DNA of 58,648 nt from Phycisphaeraceae bacterium (GCA_004213555.1 SHAP01000012.1:1-58648), one strand, 5' to 3'; positions 25,181 to 33,870 are shown, counted from the first letter of the stretch. Numbers and translations are program-made. The notes: generated by a model from the letters alone, not told the origin.

Positions 25181-27319
25181 TTAAGCCCGCCGCTCCGCGG
25201 CGGTTGGTTGGTCACAAGATATCAAGCCCACCGACTCAAGATCGATGCTGCGGTCAATCTCGTTGAACCCCACAACAGAGGCTTCGATCCGGTGAGATTC
25301 CAAAATCCGAACCAAGCCCAGTCGAACCGCGGGAGATGCCACAACCACGGGCAGATACCCCAGATCGAGCAACTTGGGCAACGCGTCTCGGGTGCCTCGA
25401 GCAATGGTCTCAATGCGATCGGGCGCGAGGCCAATCTGGATGCCCGCCCCCGTACGCTCGATGCCTGCGGTCAACTCTGCCTCGAGTTCTGGCGCGATCG
25501 CCAAAGCTCGAATTCTCCGGGTGCCGTCGGCTTCGTCGGTGGCCAACCGAGCGGTGATGGTCCGGCCAAGGGCATTCCGAACGTATTCCAAAAGCACGTC
25601 GGGATCCTTGGTGTGCGGGGCCCAGTCGCCCAAGGTTTCCACAATGCGTTCCAAATCCAAAATGGGCACCCGCTCGGCCAACAGCCGCTGCAGCACCGCC
25701 TGAAGCTCGCCGAGCTTGATCACCGCCGGGATGGTTTCTTCCACCAACTTGGATCGCCGGGCCTTCAAATCCTCGACCATGTCGGCCACCGCTTGTCGGG
25801 TCAGAATTTCGTCGGCATGCTGCAACGCCAATCCATGCAAATGCACCGTCAACACGCTTGCTGCCTCGACGACGGTCCAATCCCCTGCCTCGGCCTCGGT
25901 GCGACGTTCTGGATCGATCCACATCGAGTCCAATCCGTAACAAGGGTCGCGTCCGGGCACCCCATCCAGCGGTGCCGAATGGGGGCCAGCGGGGATGGCC
26001 ATCAATTTGCGGGGGTGAATTTCACCACGGCCGACAGATTCACCACGCAAGCGAATTCGGTATTCGCGTGGTCGCAACGATTGATCGTCCCGAACACTGA
26101 CCCCGGGCAAGATCAACCCAAACTCGGCCGCAATTCGATTGCGCTGTTGTCCAATGCCCATCACGATGGGTCCATCCGCGCCAGCCAAACCCAGCAAAGC
26201 CGTCCCCAGATCAATTTGCAGCTCGGAAATTTGGGCCAGCCGTTCGGGAGTCACGCTGTCATTGGCAGGGGCTTCTCGGGGTGCCGCCCGCTCGGAAGCT
26301 CGCTGGGCTTCTGCTTGCGCGTCGCGCCCCGCCCATGCCACAAAACCAAGGCCCAGAGCACCGGCCAACAAAGGGACCGTGGGCAGAGGAGTGATGGCCA
26401 GCAAACCAAGGAAGATCGAGATGAACAACAAGGCCTTCGGGCGGGCGGCCAATTGTTCAGGGATCCGATCACTGATGGTGCCTTCGTCCCCCCCGCGTGC
26501 GATCAGCATGCCCGCAGCGGTCGCGATCAAGAATGCCGGCACTTGTGCCGCCAGACCATCACCAATGGTGAGACGCGTAAATGCCGACGCGGTCTCGCCA
26601 AAGGTCCAGCCCTTCAGCCAAACGCCCACCAAAATACCACCCACCAAGTTGATCCCAGTGATGATCAATCCTGCAACGGCGTCTCCCCGTACAAATTTCG
26701 AGGCACCGTCCATCGCACCATAAAAGTCGGCCTCGGCGGTGATTTCCCCACGGCGTCGTGTGGCTTCCTGCTCGTCAATCAGGCCTGCCGACAAATCTGC
26801 ATCGATGGCCATCTGTTTGCCGGGCATGGCGTCAAGCGTGAACCGCGCTGTAACTTCACTCATTCGGGTTGCCCCTTTGGTGATCACGACAAACTGCACG
26901 ATGACCAAAATTGCAAAAATGATGAACCCAACGATCAACGAACCTCCGGCCACAAACCCACCAAAGCCAGAAATCACCGCTCCGGCCACTTCCCCTACGG
27001 CCGCAGGAGAACTGGCGTCGGCACCCAAGATCAAGCGGGTTGACGCAATGTTGAGCACCAAGCGCAGAAGGGTGGTGCCCAACAGCAGCGCGGGAAAGGA
27101 AGAAAATTCCAACGCCTTCCGTTGGGTGATGGCATTGATCAACATCAACGACGCAATGGCAATATTGGCCACCAACAACAAGTCAAGGATGGCCGCCGGC
27201 AAAGGCACAACCAGAACGACCAGCAGACCAAGCACTGTGGCGGGCAGCAGCAAGTCGCGCCGCGCCCCAAAGGCGTCGCCGATCTTGCGTGCGGTCTGAC
27301 TGAGCCGATCCGTTGGCAT
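25181..27319 (-). CDS. flhA: Flagellar export gate protein FlhA
   Basis: A 712-residue protein of the export gate. The N-terminal half contains about eight membrane helices; the conserved FHIPEP-region sequence is visible as RMSEVTARFTLDAMPGKQMAIDADLSAGLIDEQEA, read here in short pieces. The C-terminal cytoplasmic domain (from about residue 340) binds chaperone-substrate complexes in known systems. It lies between flhB and flhF on the same strand, with 29-base spacers on each side. Confidence 0.97.
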   Translation of the reverse strand: MPTDRLSQTARKIGDAFGARRDLLLPATVLGLLVVLVVPLPAAILDLLLVANIAIASLMLINAITQRKALEFSSFPALLLGTTLLRLVLNIASTRLILGADASSPAAVGEVAGAVISGFGGFVAGGSLIVGFIIFAILVIVQFVVITKGATRMSEVTARFTLDAMPGKQMAIDADLSAGLIDEQEATRRRGEITAEADFYGAMDGASKFVRGDAVAGLIITGINLVGGILVGVWLKGWTFGETASAFTRLTIGDGLAAQVPAFLIATAAGMLIARGGDEGTISDRIPEQLAARPKALLFISIFLGLLAITPLPTVPLLAGALGLGFVAWAGRDAQAEAQRASERAAPREAPANDSVTPERLAQISELQIDLGTALLGLAGADGPIVMGIGQQRNRIAAEFGLILPGVSVRDDQSLRPREYRIRLRGESVGRGEIHPRKLMAIPAGPHSAPLDGVPGRDPCYGLDSMWIDPERRTEAEAGDWTVVEAASVLTVHLHGLALQHADEILTRQAVADMVEDLKARRSKLVEETIPAVIKLGELQAVLQRLLAERVPILDLERIVETLGDWAPHTKDPDVLLEYVRNALGRTITARLATDEADGTRRIRALAIAPELEAELTAGIERTGAGIQIGLAPDRIETIARGTRDALPKLLDLGYLPVVVASPAVRLGLVRILESHRIEASVVGFNEIDRSIDLESVGLISCDQPTAAERRA

Positions 27320-27348
27320 GGTTTACGGCCTCCTTGCCGTCGAAGACA

Positions 27349-28431
27349 TCATCGCGCCTCCGCGCCCCGAACGCCAGTCAGGTCACGACCCTGCAGCTTC
27401 CAAACGTACGCCAGCACTTCCGCCACGGCTTCAAAGTGGGTCACCGGCACTGGATCACCCACCGCCACCTCACGCCAAAGGGCTCGAGCCAGGGGCGGCC
27501 GCTCCAGCACCGGCACGTCGTGTTCCAAGGCCAAACGGCGAATACGAAAAGCCAAATCATCAGCCCCTTTGGCGCACACCACCGGAACATCGGTTCGCCC
27601 GGGCTCGTACCGCAAGGCCACCGAAAAGTGGGTGGGATTGGTCACCACGACGTCGGCCAGTGGCACTTCTGATTCAATTCGTTGACGCGCCAGTTGGCGG
27701 TGAAACTGCTGCCGGCGCGATTTCATCTGCACGTCACCCTGCAGTTCCTTGGATTCATCACGAACTTCCTTTTTGGTCATGCGCAACTTCTTGCGGTGCT
27801 GTTTGCGTTGCCAAACAAAATCAATGCCGGCCAACAACACCAACATGAGCAGCATGGCCGCCGCGGTTTCCATCAAAAGCTGGAAGGCCAAGACCATGCC
27901 CGGCTTGATTTCGAGTTGCAAAACCGAACGAATCGCATCCTGCCGCCAAGCCAAGTGCGCTCCTGCCACCAACAGCAACAGCATCACTTTTCCAGAATCC
28001 AGCGCCCCACGGACAAAACCCTCTGGCCCCAAGATTCTCTGAAGCCCCTTGACAGGATTCAATTTCTCGGGCTTGAACCCAATGGTTTTGGTGGTCGGTC
28101 GGAAGCCGACTTGTAAAAAACCACCCGCAGCCGCCAAAAGCGTGACCAACCCAGCCACCGGAAAAACCACCAACGCAAACCCAAGGCCTGCATCTCGGAA
28201 GCTGCGCAAACCATCGTCGAACCCCCCCGTGGCACGATTCAATCCAAAGGCCAGCCAATCTTTCAAAAGTCCCGTCCCAAAGATCGCCAACAACATCAAA
28301 GCAACCGTGCCCGAGAACAAAACGACAAAGGACGCAAAATCTTTGCTCCATGCCACTTGGCCTTCGTCACGCGCCTTGTTCATTCGGTGTGCGGTCGGCT
28401 CCTCGGTTTTTTCTCCAAGTTCTTCCGCCAT
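27349..28431 (-). CDS. flhB: Flagellar export switch protein FlhB
   Basis: A 360-residue membrane protein with four hydrophobic helices and a cytoplasmic C-terminal domain. VVVTNPTHFSVALRY contains the NPTH motif, where FlhB cleaves itself between Asn and Pro to switch export from hook to filament proteins. The N-terminus (EKTEEPTAHRMNKARDEGQV) is typical. Its ATG shares one base with the fliR stop codon (TGATG). Confidence 0.97.
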   Translation of the reverse strand: MAEELGEKTEEPTAHRMNKARDEGQVAWSKDFASFVVLFSGTVALMLLAIFGTGLLKDWLAFGLNRATGGFDDGLRSFRDAGLGFALVVFPVAGLVTLLAAAGGFLQVGFRPTTKTIGFKPEKLNPVKGLQRILGPEGFVRGALDSGKVMLLLLVAGAHLAWRQDAIRSVLQLEIKPGMVLAFQLLMETAAAMLLMLVLLAGIDFVWQRKQHRKKLRMTKKEVRDESKELQGDVQMKSRRQQFHRQLARQRIESEVPLADVVVTNPTHFSVALRYEPGRTDVPVVCAKGADDLAFRIRRLALEHDVPVLERPPLARALWREVAVGDPVPVTHFEAVAEVLAYVWKLQGRDLTGVRGAEAR

Positions 28432-29204
28432 CAGTCCGCTCCCGCCAAAATACGAACGCTGTCGATCATGTCACCCGCGAACGCTTGCCAAGGGCCAGCA
28501 ATCGCCGGCAGAACCAAGACAAAGACCAACAAGCCGATTGGGATCCGAACCAAGAAACCCACACTCAAAATGTTGATTTGAGGCACCGACCGGCCCAGAA
28601 ATCCCATCAAGATCGTTTGGGCCAGCACAATGGTCAGCACTGGCAGGGAACAGCGAAGCAACACTTCAAAAGCTCCATCGAGCAACGCTGGGATGGCCTC
28701 GGTCATCAATCCCATATCCAACATCACCCCAGGAGGAAAGCGATCCATGCCCTCACGTACGGCCATAAAGAGGGCCTCAGGCACGCCGAGGACCACAAAG
28801 AGGCCCAGCGCGAGAGCGGCCATAAATCTGCCGGTGGTGTCCACCTCTTCGCCCACGTTGGGGTCGTACAACGTGGCAAACCCCAAGCCAATCTGCTGCC
28901 CCGAAACCAAACCCACGCCCTGCAGCGCGGCAATGGGAATCAAAGCCAAAAGACCCAGTGCCGCCCCATAGACGAGTTCAAAGCCCGACAGCACACCCAA
29001 TTCCAACAACGTGTTGGGGCTCGGCCCCAGCGTCTCCACCGAACCAAACGCCACCACGCCCAACATCACCCCGAGCAGCACCCGCACCACACCCGGGACC
29101 AATGGACTGGAGACACCAGGCGCGACGAACAGCAGACCCGCCCCGCGACAACCCGCCAGCATCAGGCCCGGCACCGCTCCGGCGTACTCGGCGAAAGCGC
29201 TCAT
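28431..29204 (-). CDS. fliR: Flagellar export gate protein FliR
   Basis: A 257-residue, very hydrophobic protein with about six helices, including GAALGLLALIPIAALQGVG and the conserved QQIGLGFATLYDPN. FliR forms the core of the export gate with FliP and FliQ. Its start overlaps the end of fliQ by four bases. Confidence 0.95.
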   Translation of the reverse strand: MSAFAEYAGAVPGLMLAGCRGAGLLFVAPGVSSPLVPGVVRVLLGVMLGVVAFGSVETLGPSPNTLLELGVLSGFELVYGAALGLLALIPIAALQGVGLVSGQQIGLGFATLYDPNVGEEVDTTGRFMAALALGLFVVLGVPEALFMAVREGMDRFPPGVMLDMGLMTEAIPALLDGAFEVLLRCSLPVLTIVLAQTILMGFLGRSVPQINILSVGFLVRIPIGLLVFVLVLPAIAGPWQAFAGDMIDSVRILAGAD

Positions 29205-29461
29205 CCAAAGATGTCCGGTGCGAACATGGAACGGGTGAAGTCACCAAGACGAGCGACCATCCAGCCCAACAGCAACACCGCGACCACAATCATGGCGACC
29301 AGCTTGGGAAGAAAGGAGAGCGACTGTTCTTGCACGCTGGTCACGGCTTGACCAATGCTGACGATCAACCCAACCACCAAGCCAATCCCAAGGATTGGTG
29401 CCAACAACAAAAGCGTTTCCATCAACGCACCGCGAGCTGGGTCCAACAGCATGCCCGTCAT
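29201..29461 (-). CDS. fliQ: Flagellar export gate protein FliQ
   Basis: An 86-residue protein with two membrane helices. LLLLAPILGIGLVVGLIVSIG and QAVTSVQEQSLSFLPKL are the standard FliQ pattern. It overlaps fliP and fliR by four bases on either side, so translation is tightly linked. Confidence 0.96.
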   Translation of the reverse strand: MTGMLLDPARGALMETLLLLAPILGIGLVVGLIVSIGQAVTSVQEQSLSFLPKLVAMIVVAVLLLGWMVARLGDFTRSMFAPDIFG

Positions 29462-30294
29462 CCAAAGCCACCGATCATGGAGGAAAGAGGATCTGCCACC
29501 TGCCCCAGGATCCCTACCGAAAGCAACGTCCAGCCGTCCACCAACACAAACAGCAAGAGTTTGAATGGAAGCGAGACCAATACGGGCGGCAGCATCATCA
29601 TTCCCATCGAAATCAGAATGCTGGAAACAACAAGATCAATCACCAAGAAGGGCAGTGCGATCTTGAATCCCACGATGAAGGCCGCCCGCAGTTCACTCAG
29701 CATAAACGCCGGCACCAAGGTCAAAGTGGGGACATCGTCGTAGGCAACAATGGTGGGATCGGTGAGATCCATGCCACGGTGCTCCAGCAAGGCGTACAAC
29801 GCGCTCCAGCCACCCGTGGCATCGATCTGAGCAAACATAAAGTCGCGCATCGGACGCTCACAATTGGTCCACGCAACACGGTAATCCGGCTGTTCATCGC
29901 TCACAAAAGGCTGAACACCATCGGACCAAACCCGTTCCAACGTCGGCGCCATGGCGTACAGCGACAGAAACAAAGCGAGTCCCGTGAGAACTTGCCCAGG
30001 CGGCAACCCTTGGGTGCCAATGGCTTGTCGCAACAAACCCAAGATGATCACCACCCGAGTGAAGCAGGTGCACATCAGCAGCACGCTCGGAACGAGCGTA
30101 AGGACGGTGAGCATCAGCAAGATGTTCAGAAGTCGGCTTCGACCCTCAGCCCCCTCCCCCATCAAGGCCGCAGATGCCTCATCCAAGGCCACCAAAGGAT
30201 TGCTTGGATCGCCCAATGGATTGTCCACGACCGATTGGCCAAACGTCCCGGTCGCTGGGATCAAGCAACACAGGATGAGCAGACCAAGTTTCAC
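29458..30294 (-). CDS. fliP: Flagellar export gate protein FliP
   Basis: A 278-residue protein with a signal peptide (cleavage likely after TGTFGQ) and four membrane helices. CTCFTRVVIILGLLRQA, LALFLSLYAMAP and LVPAFMLSELRAAFIVGFKI are strongly conserved. FliP builds the central ring of the export gate with FliQ and FliR. The start overlaps the stop of the fliO frame by four bases. Confidence 0.97.
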   Translation of the reverse strand: MKLGLLILCCLIPATGTFGQSVVDNPLGDPSNPLVALDEASAALMGEGAEGRSRLLNILLMLTVLTLVPSVLLMCTCFTRVVIILGLLRQAIGTQGLPPGQVLTGLALFLSLYAMAPTLERVWSDGVQPFVSDEQPDYRVAWTNCERPMRDFMFAQIDATGGWSALYALLEHRGMDLTDPTIVAYDDVPTLTLVPAFMLSELRAAFIVGFKIALPFLVIDLVVSSILISMGMMMLPPVLVSLPFKLLLFVLVDGWTLLSVGILGQVADPLSSMIGGFG

Positions 30295-30995
30295 GCGGTA
30301 ATCCGTACCCTTCGCCCCTTGGTCAGATCAACCACCACGCCACGCTTGGGGCGATTCGATCGCTCCGCCGGCTGCGAAGTGGTCTCCACCAGTGCGGCAG
30401 GACGAGGACGACGGGTTCTTCCAGAATCGCCTTGGGTCGCCACCGCTTCGAGGGTTTGGCGGAACGCATCACGGTCTGGCTTGCCCTCAATGGCTTCCGT
30501 GATTCGGGCCAGTGTCGTCAAATCGTCGACCTCGCACAGTCGGTTCCATCCCTGACCCGCGTCGTGACACAGGAGCATGCGGCGGTCAAATTTCACCAGA
30601 ATCAACCGCTCCCCTTTGGCAACAGGCCAGCGGGCCACAATTTCCACCACGCCTGAGGGACCCGAAGAAGCACGCTGCCGAACTTTCCGAGGCAACTTTG
30701 ACAGCACCAAGACCGCCAAAAGGAGCACCCCAGCCGTTGCGGCCGCAAGACGGATCAACGCGGAATTGGCCAAGGACATGGTCTGGCTTTCCACCCCGGG
30801 ACCGTTGCGGGCCGGCAATGTTGGAACATTGAACGCCGGCGGAACCGGCAAGACTTCAGGAAGAGTGAGTTCTTCTGGACGATCTGGAGCCACAGACTCT
30901 TGTGGAATTGCCGGAACAACATCCGACGCCTGAGGAACCGCGGCCTCAGCCGACGGCAGAGCCAATCCCGAGGGGGCCGATTCCACCGACTCCAC
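30291..30995 (-). CDS. fliO: FliO-like export accessory protein, cut off from its signal peptide by an in-frame TAG
   Basis: A 234-residue frame, if the GTG at 30995 is used, with a single membrane helix at about 78-97 (ALIRLAAATAGVLLLAVLVL) and a cytoplasmic part (VEIVARWPVAKGERLILVKFDRRMLLCHD...GWNRLCEVDD) that matches FliO. FliO is a helper that stabilises the FliP ring. The first 70 residues are Pro- and Val-rich and would be the periplasmic part. Upstream and in the same frame is a clean signal peptide (31109 to 31002), followed by TAG at 30999-31001, then CCA and this GTG. The gene is therefore either interrupted, or restarted after the stop. Confidence 0.8.
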   Translation of the reverse strand: MESVESAPSGLALPSAEAAVPQASDVVPAIPQESVAPDRPEELTLPEVLPVPPAFNVPTLPARNGPGVESQTMSLANSALIRLAAATAGVLLLAVLVLSKLPRKVRQRASSGPSGVVEIVARWPVAKGERLILVKFDRRMLLCHDAGQGWNRLCEVDDLTTLARITEAIEGKPDRDAFRQTLEAVATQGDSGRTRRPRPAALVETTSQPAERSNRPKRGVVVDLTKGRRVRITA

Positions 30996-30998
30996 TGG

Positions 30999-31109
30999 CT
31001 AAGGCAAAACGAAAGAAACGGGACGGTTGGCCCTTGCCTCTTCGGCCTGGGCAGCATTTGCCGCCAGGACTAAGGCCACGAGAACACTTGCTTGTTTGAT
31101 CCATGCCAT
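30999..31109 (-). pseudogene. fliO: Signal-peptide fragment of fliO ending in TAG
   Basis: Thirty-six codons beginning MAWIKQASVLVALVLAANAA, a textbook signal peptide with cleavage likely after AQA, then EEARANRPVSFVLP and TAG. GAAGG lies nine bases before the ATG. The fliO body continues in the same frame directly after the stop, so this is most simply the 5' end of fliO separated by a nonsense change. TAG also ends the FAD/Fe-S and serB-like genes here, so it is an ordinary stop in this genome. Confidence 0.7.
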
Positions 31110-31127
31110 CCTGGCCATCCTTCAATT

Positions 31128-31255
31128 TCAGAATGACGCCTCCGCGCCACCCAAACTGCTCTGCATTCCGTCCGCGCTGCCGAACTTCTCTCAAATTCTC
31201 TCCGCGCTGCCCAGAATTTCTCTCAGATTCCCTCCGCCGCCCGTCCCAAAATTTC
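31128..31255 (-). repeat. Four degenerate tandem copies (about 32 bp) at the 3' end of fliN
   Basis: Copies at 31221-31255, 31189-31220, 31160-31188 and 31128-31159. Read on the minus strand, the common core is GAAnTT-TGGG-GCGCGGAG-GAAT-TGAGA. The first copy encodes the last residues of FliN and its stop codon; the others follow in the spacer toward fliO. The fourth is the weakest match. Confidence 0.65.
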
Positions 31256-31708
31256 CGTAATCCGAACACAAAATCGCTCGTCCAACACCACCACTTCACC
31301 GCGAGCCACCAAACCGTTGTTGACGAAGATGTCGACGGGATCGCCCGAAGGCCGGTCCAATTCAACAACCGATCCGGAACCCAGACGCAAAACGTCATCC
31401 ACCAACATTCGACTGCGACCCAGCTCAACTCTCACATCGAGCTGGACATCGTTGAGGCGATCCAAAGCGGAATCACCCCCAAAAAACTCTGACTTCAACG
31501 CTTCCGCAGCCTCGGCCACGCCATCCATGGCCGCCACGGGATCGACCGGCCCGGCCGGGGTCGGCGCTGGAGCCGAATCCGAAGGCGATGACGCAAAGCC
31601 CTCTGCCGACTCAACTTCTGTCGATGTTGCGTCGCTGGGGAGGTTTGATTGTTCTTGTGGGTCGGTCACGCCTTCCTGGCTCCCTTGATTCTCCGACTGG
31701 GCAAACAC
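31223..31708 (-). CDS. fliN: Flagellar motor switch protein FliN
   Basis: A 161-residue protein. The C-terminal 80 residues are a SpoA/FliN domain (LNDVQLDVRVELGRSRMLVDDVLRLGSGSVVELD, then PVDIFVNNGLVARGEVVVLDE and FCVRITEIL). The first 80 residues are a low-complexity Ser/Pro/Glu/Ala-rich extension. It starts at GTG, with GGAGGA about five bases upstream. FliN forms the lower C-ring and serves as the docking site for export and switching. No fliM lies next to it, unlike in most flagellar operons. Confidence 0.93.
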   Translation of the reverse strand: MFAQSENQGSQEGVTDPQEQSNLPSDATSTEVESAEGFASSPSDSAPAPTPAGPVDPVAAMDGVAEAAEALKSEFFGGDSALDRLNDVQLDVRVELGRSRMLVDDVLRLGSGSVVELDRPSGDPVDIFVNNGLVARGEVVVLDERFCVRITEILGRAAEGI

Positions 31709-31779
31709 TGGATCCTCCAGCGGGCACAGACGTGCGCATCATGAACTATCGGCAGTCTTCCGCGGCCGGCTTGAATTTC

Positions 31780-32286
31780 TCAGCGGTTGCTTTGGTCAAC
31801 GATGACCTGCCAGGCGTACACCACTTGGGGCCGCTCGGGACCACGGACAAAGCTGAAAAGCTTCTCAAATGATGTCCCAACGGCTTCCGTGAAGACCACC
31901 GGCTCCAAAGCCTCGATTTCCTTCCTTGATGCGGACCGCCAACATCGCACGAAGTTGCTCTCGATCCGGTGTTGAAATGGCTCAACCACGGCCGTGAATT
32001 CCGCGACAAACGGTGCGGGCACCAAGGCCACCACTTTGACCGACCACGTCGTGTCCCCCTTGCGCTGATTGGCTTCCTCGTACACCACGACCTCAACCAG
32101 TTCATTGGGAGCAAAGGTGGTGTCTTGGGCGAATCCATCGGCCTGAACATTGCTTGGACGCATCCATTCGATCACGCCAAAAATTCCTGCCGCTTCAAAG
32201 ACCATCAGTCCCAAGATCAGCAACAGGGTGCGACTGCTTCGTGATGATTTTTCGGCAACAGCGGTTTCATTTTCGAATTTCGACAT
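31780..32286 (-). CDS. fliL: FliL-like motor-associated membrane protein
   Basis: A 168-residue protein with one membrane helix (about 21-42) and a periplasmic domain. Position between motB and fliN, size and topology all fit FliL, which sits around the stator and helps it work. Sequence similarity is modest, so the assignment rests partly on context. ATG 32286 gives the natural start MSKFENETAV. Confidence 0.72.
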   Translation of the reverse strand: MSKFENETAVAEKSSRSSRTLLLILGLMVFEAAGIFGVIEWMRPSNVQADGFAQDTTFAPNELVEVVVYEEANQRKGDTTWSVKVVALVPAPFVAEFTAVVEPFQHRIESNFVRCWRSASRKEIEALEPVVFTEAVGTSFEKLFSFVRGPERPQVVYAWQVIVDQSNR

Positions 32287-32296
32287 GACAAGTACC

Positions 32297-32986
32297 TCAA
32301 GGCAAGTTGGATGTGGTTTCAATCAACCGAAGTTCAACGCGACGCATCTCGGGACCGATGGCCCCTTGAACCACGCGAGATCCTCGAGTGGCAATATGGA
32401 TTCGTTCTGCTTCAAGAGCCCACCGGCCATCGCTGCCGGTGTACGCCCGCAAAAAAGCTTCAACAGATTTGGCCCGCCGATATCCCAGCTCGTCGTCGTC
32501 GGACAATTGGGCGCCTTCGGCTTCGCCTGGTTCGGCAAATCCAGTCAGTCGCACCCCCAAACGGTTGTGCAAGTGCTGGTCGGCAAAAGTCTGAAGCGAC
32601 ACTTCTGCGGCCGGCAACAATGTCCATGAGCCCACATCAAACGCTTCCGGGCCGGCCAAGGCAATCTGAACGCCTTGTTCTTGGACCCGCTGCACGGAGT
32701 TGCCATCGATCAAGACCGCGCCACTTCCTGGGATGTTCTCGCGGCCAGGCAGGAATCGTGCTTCGCCACCGGTCCGGTCAGGGTCAAAGTTGGTCGCCTC
32801 GCTTGAAGAAGGCAGCAAGCCTTGCTGGAAACCTTCAATCATTCGGGCCTTTTCTTCTTCGGTGGTGGCCGCGCTGATCATCCAAAGAAGGACAAAAAAG
32901 CACAACAACAGACTCATCATGTCACCAAAGGTGACCACCCAGTCTGGTGCGCCTTCAGGGGCGGAACGGGCCTTGCGGATTCGCAT
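32297..32986 (-). CDS. motB: Flagellar stator protein MotB
   Basis: A 229-residue protein. One membrane helix (about 20-40, DMMSLLLCFFVLLWMIS) contains the proton/sodium-carrying Asp at residue 22. The C-terminal part is an OmpA-like peptidoglycan-binding domain (LGVRLTGFAEPGEAEG, then LGYRRAKSVEAFL). Three bases separate it from motA, so the pair is co-translated. Confidence 0.95.
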   Translation of the reverse strand: MRIRKARSAPEGAPDWVVTFGDMMSLLLCFFVLLWMISAATTEEEKARMIEGFQQGLLPSSSEATNFDPDRTGGEARFLPGRENIPGSGAVLIDGNSVQRVQEQGVQIALAGPEAFDVGSWTLLPAAEVSLQTFADQHLHNRLGVRLTGFAEPGEAEGAQLSDDDELGYRRAKSVEAFLRAYTGSDGRWALEAERIHIATRGSRVVQGAIGPEMRRVELRLIETTSNLP

Positions 32987-32989
32987 GGT

Positions 32990-33778
32990 TCACGCCGCCT
33001 TTTTCTCTTGGTCTTGATTTGGCGTCCACGCCAAAAGACGATCGGAAAACTCAGAGGGACGAACACCTTCCAAAATCATCAAAGCGGCTTGCATGGCGAT
33101 CGCGTTGCAAAACTGTTCTTCGGAACTGCGACGTCCCAGTTTGTCCGCCAATGGGTTGCAGATCATGTTGGCGAACATCGCGCCGTACAACGTCGTCAAC
33201 AGCGCAACGGCCATCCCTGCCCCCACACTTGAAAAGGAGTTGGGGTCTTGGGGATTCATGGAAATCATCATGAACACCAAACCAATGAGGGTTCCGATCA
33301 TGCCAAAGGCCGGAGCACTTTTGCCCATGGATTCCACCATTGATTTTCCTGTTTCATGCCGGATGGTGATGGCGTCCAATCGACGATTCAGCTGAGCTTC
33401 CACCGTCGAGGATTCGGTCTCGTTGGCCGCGAACACCACACACTCTGAGAGAAAGGGGTACATCTCAGGTCGTTTGCACGCTTCTTCCACATCCTTCACC
33501 CCACCCTTGCGCGAGATGGTGTTGAGCTCGATGGCTTGATCAATGACTTGCTGCACATCAACCGCTTTCCAGAAGACGGTCTTCATCAGAACCTTGGGCA
33601 GCCGTTTGAGGTCGGAAAAGGGGAAAGCCGCCATTGTGGCCGCAGTACATCCCCCCAGCACAACCAAAAAGGAGGTCGGATCGATCAACGCGGCCGCTTT
33701 GCCGTCCGCACCCAAATAAATCGCGGTACCGACGAACAGCCAAGCCAGGGCAACACCAAGAACAGTTGAAAGATCCAT
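32990..33778 (-). CDS. motA: Flagellar stator protein MotA (PomA-like)
   Basis: A 262-residue protein with four membrane helices and the conserved GKSAPAFGMIGTLIGLV and GAGMAVALLTTLYGAMFANMI. The size matches the PomA/sodium-type group rather than the longer E. coli MotA, but ion choice cannot be read from this. The start MDLSTVLGVALAWLF at ATG 33778 is preferred over an extension that adds 15 poorly conserved residues. First gene of the flagellar cluster in the window. Confidence 0.95.
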   Translation of the reverse strand: MDLSTVLGVALAWLFVGTAIYLGADGKAAALIDPTSFLVVLGGCTAATMAAFPFSDLKRLPKVLMKTVFWKAVDVQQVIDQAIELNTISRKGGVKDVEEACKRPEMYPFLSECVVFAANETESSTVEAQLNRRLDAITIRHETGKSMVESMGKSAPAFGMIGTLIGLVFMMISMNPQDPNSFSSVGAGMAVALLTTLYGAMFANMICNPLADKLGRRSSEEQFCNAIAMQAALMILEGVRPSEFSDRLLAWTPNQDQEKKAA

Positions 33779-33819
33779 GTGACACTCCACGTGGGATACA
33801 GAAGAAAGACTCTTGATGC

Positions 33820-33847
33820 CCATCGGGAAGTGAACCGCCCAACTTCA
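33820..33847 (-). promoter_or_regulatory. Candidate sigma-28 promoter before motA
   Basis: On the minus strand TGAA (33844-33847) is followed after 16 bases by CCCGATGG (33820-33827), about 40 bases before the motA start. It has the same spacing and the same CCGATGGG core as the candidate before the small membrane protein upstream of fliA. Confidence 0.4.
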
Positions 33848-33870
33848 ACCTCGTTGAGAGATTTCGGTGG

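Noticed and set aside
25208..27043. A 611-residue open frame on the plus strand opposite flhA
   Set aside because: It is antisense to a convincing FlhA, has low-complexity His/Gln-rich composition, and shows no motif; long antisense frames are expected in GC-rich genes.
30999..31001. TAG in fliO as a recoded sense codon (for example pyrrolysine)
   Set aside because: TAG is used as a normal stop by the FAD/Fe-S gene (6815-6817) and the SerB-like gene (13341-13343) in this window, so general recoding is unlikely.
31128..31255. Tandem repeats considered as a CRISPR array
   Set aside because: Copies are directly adjacent with no spacers, degenerate, and partly coding for FliN; no cas genes are present.
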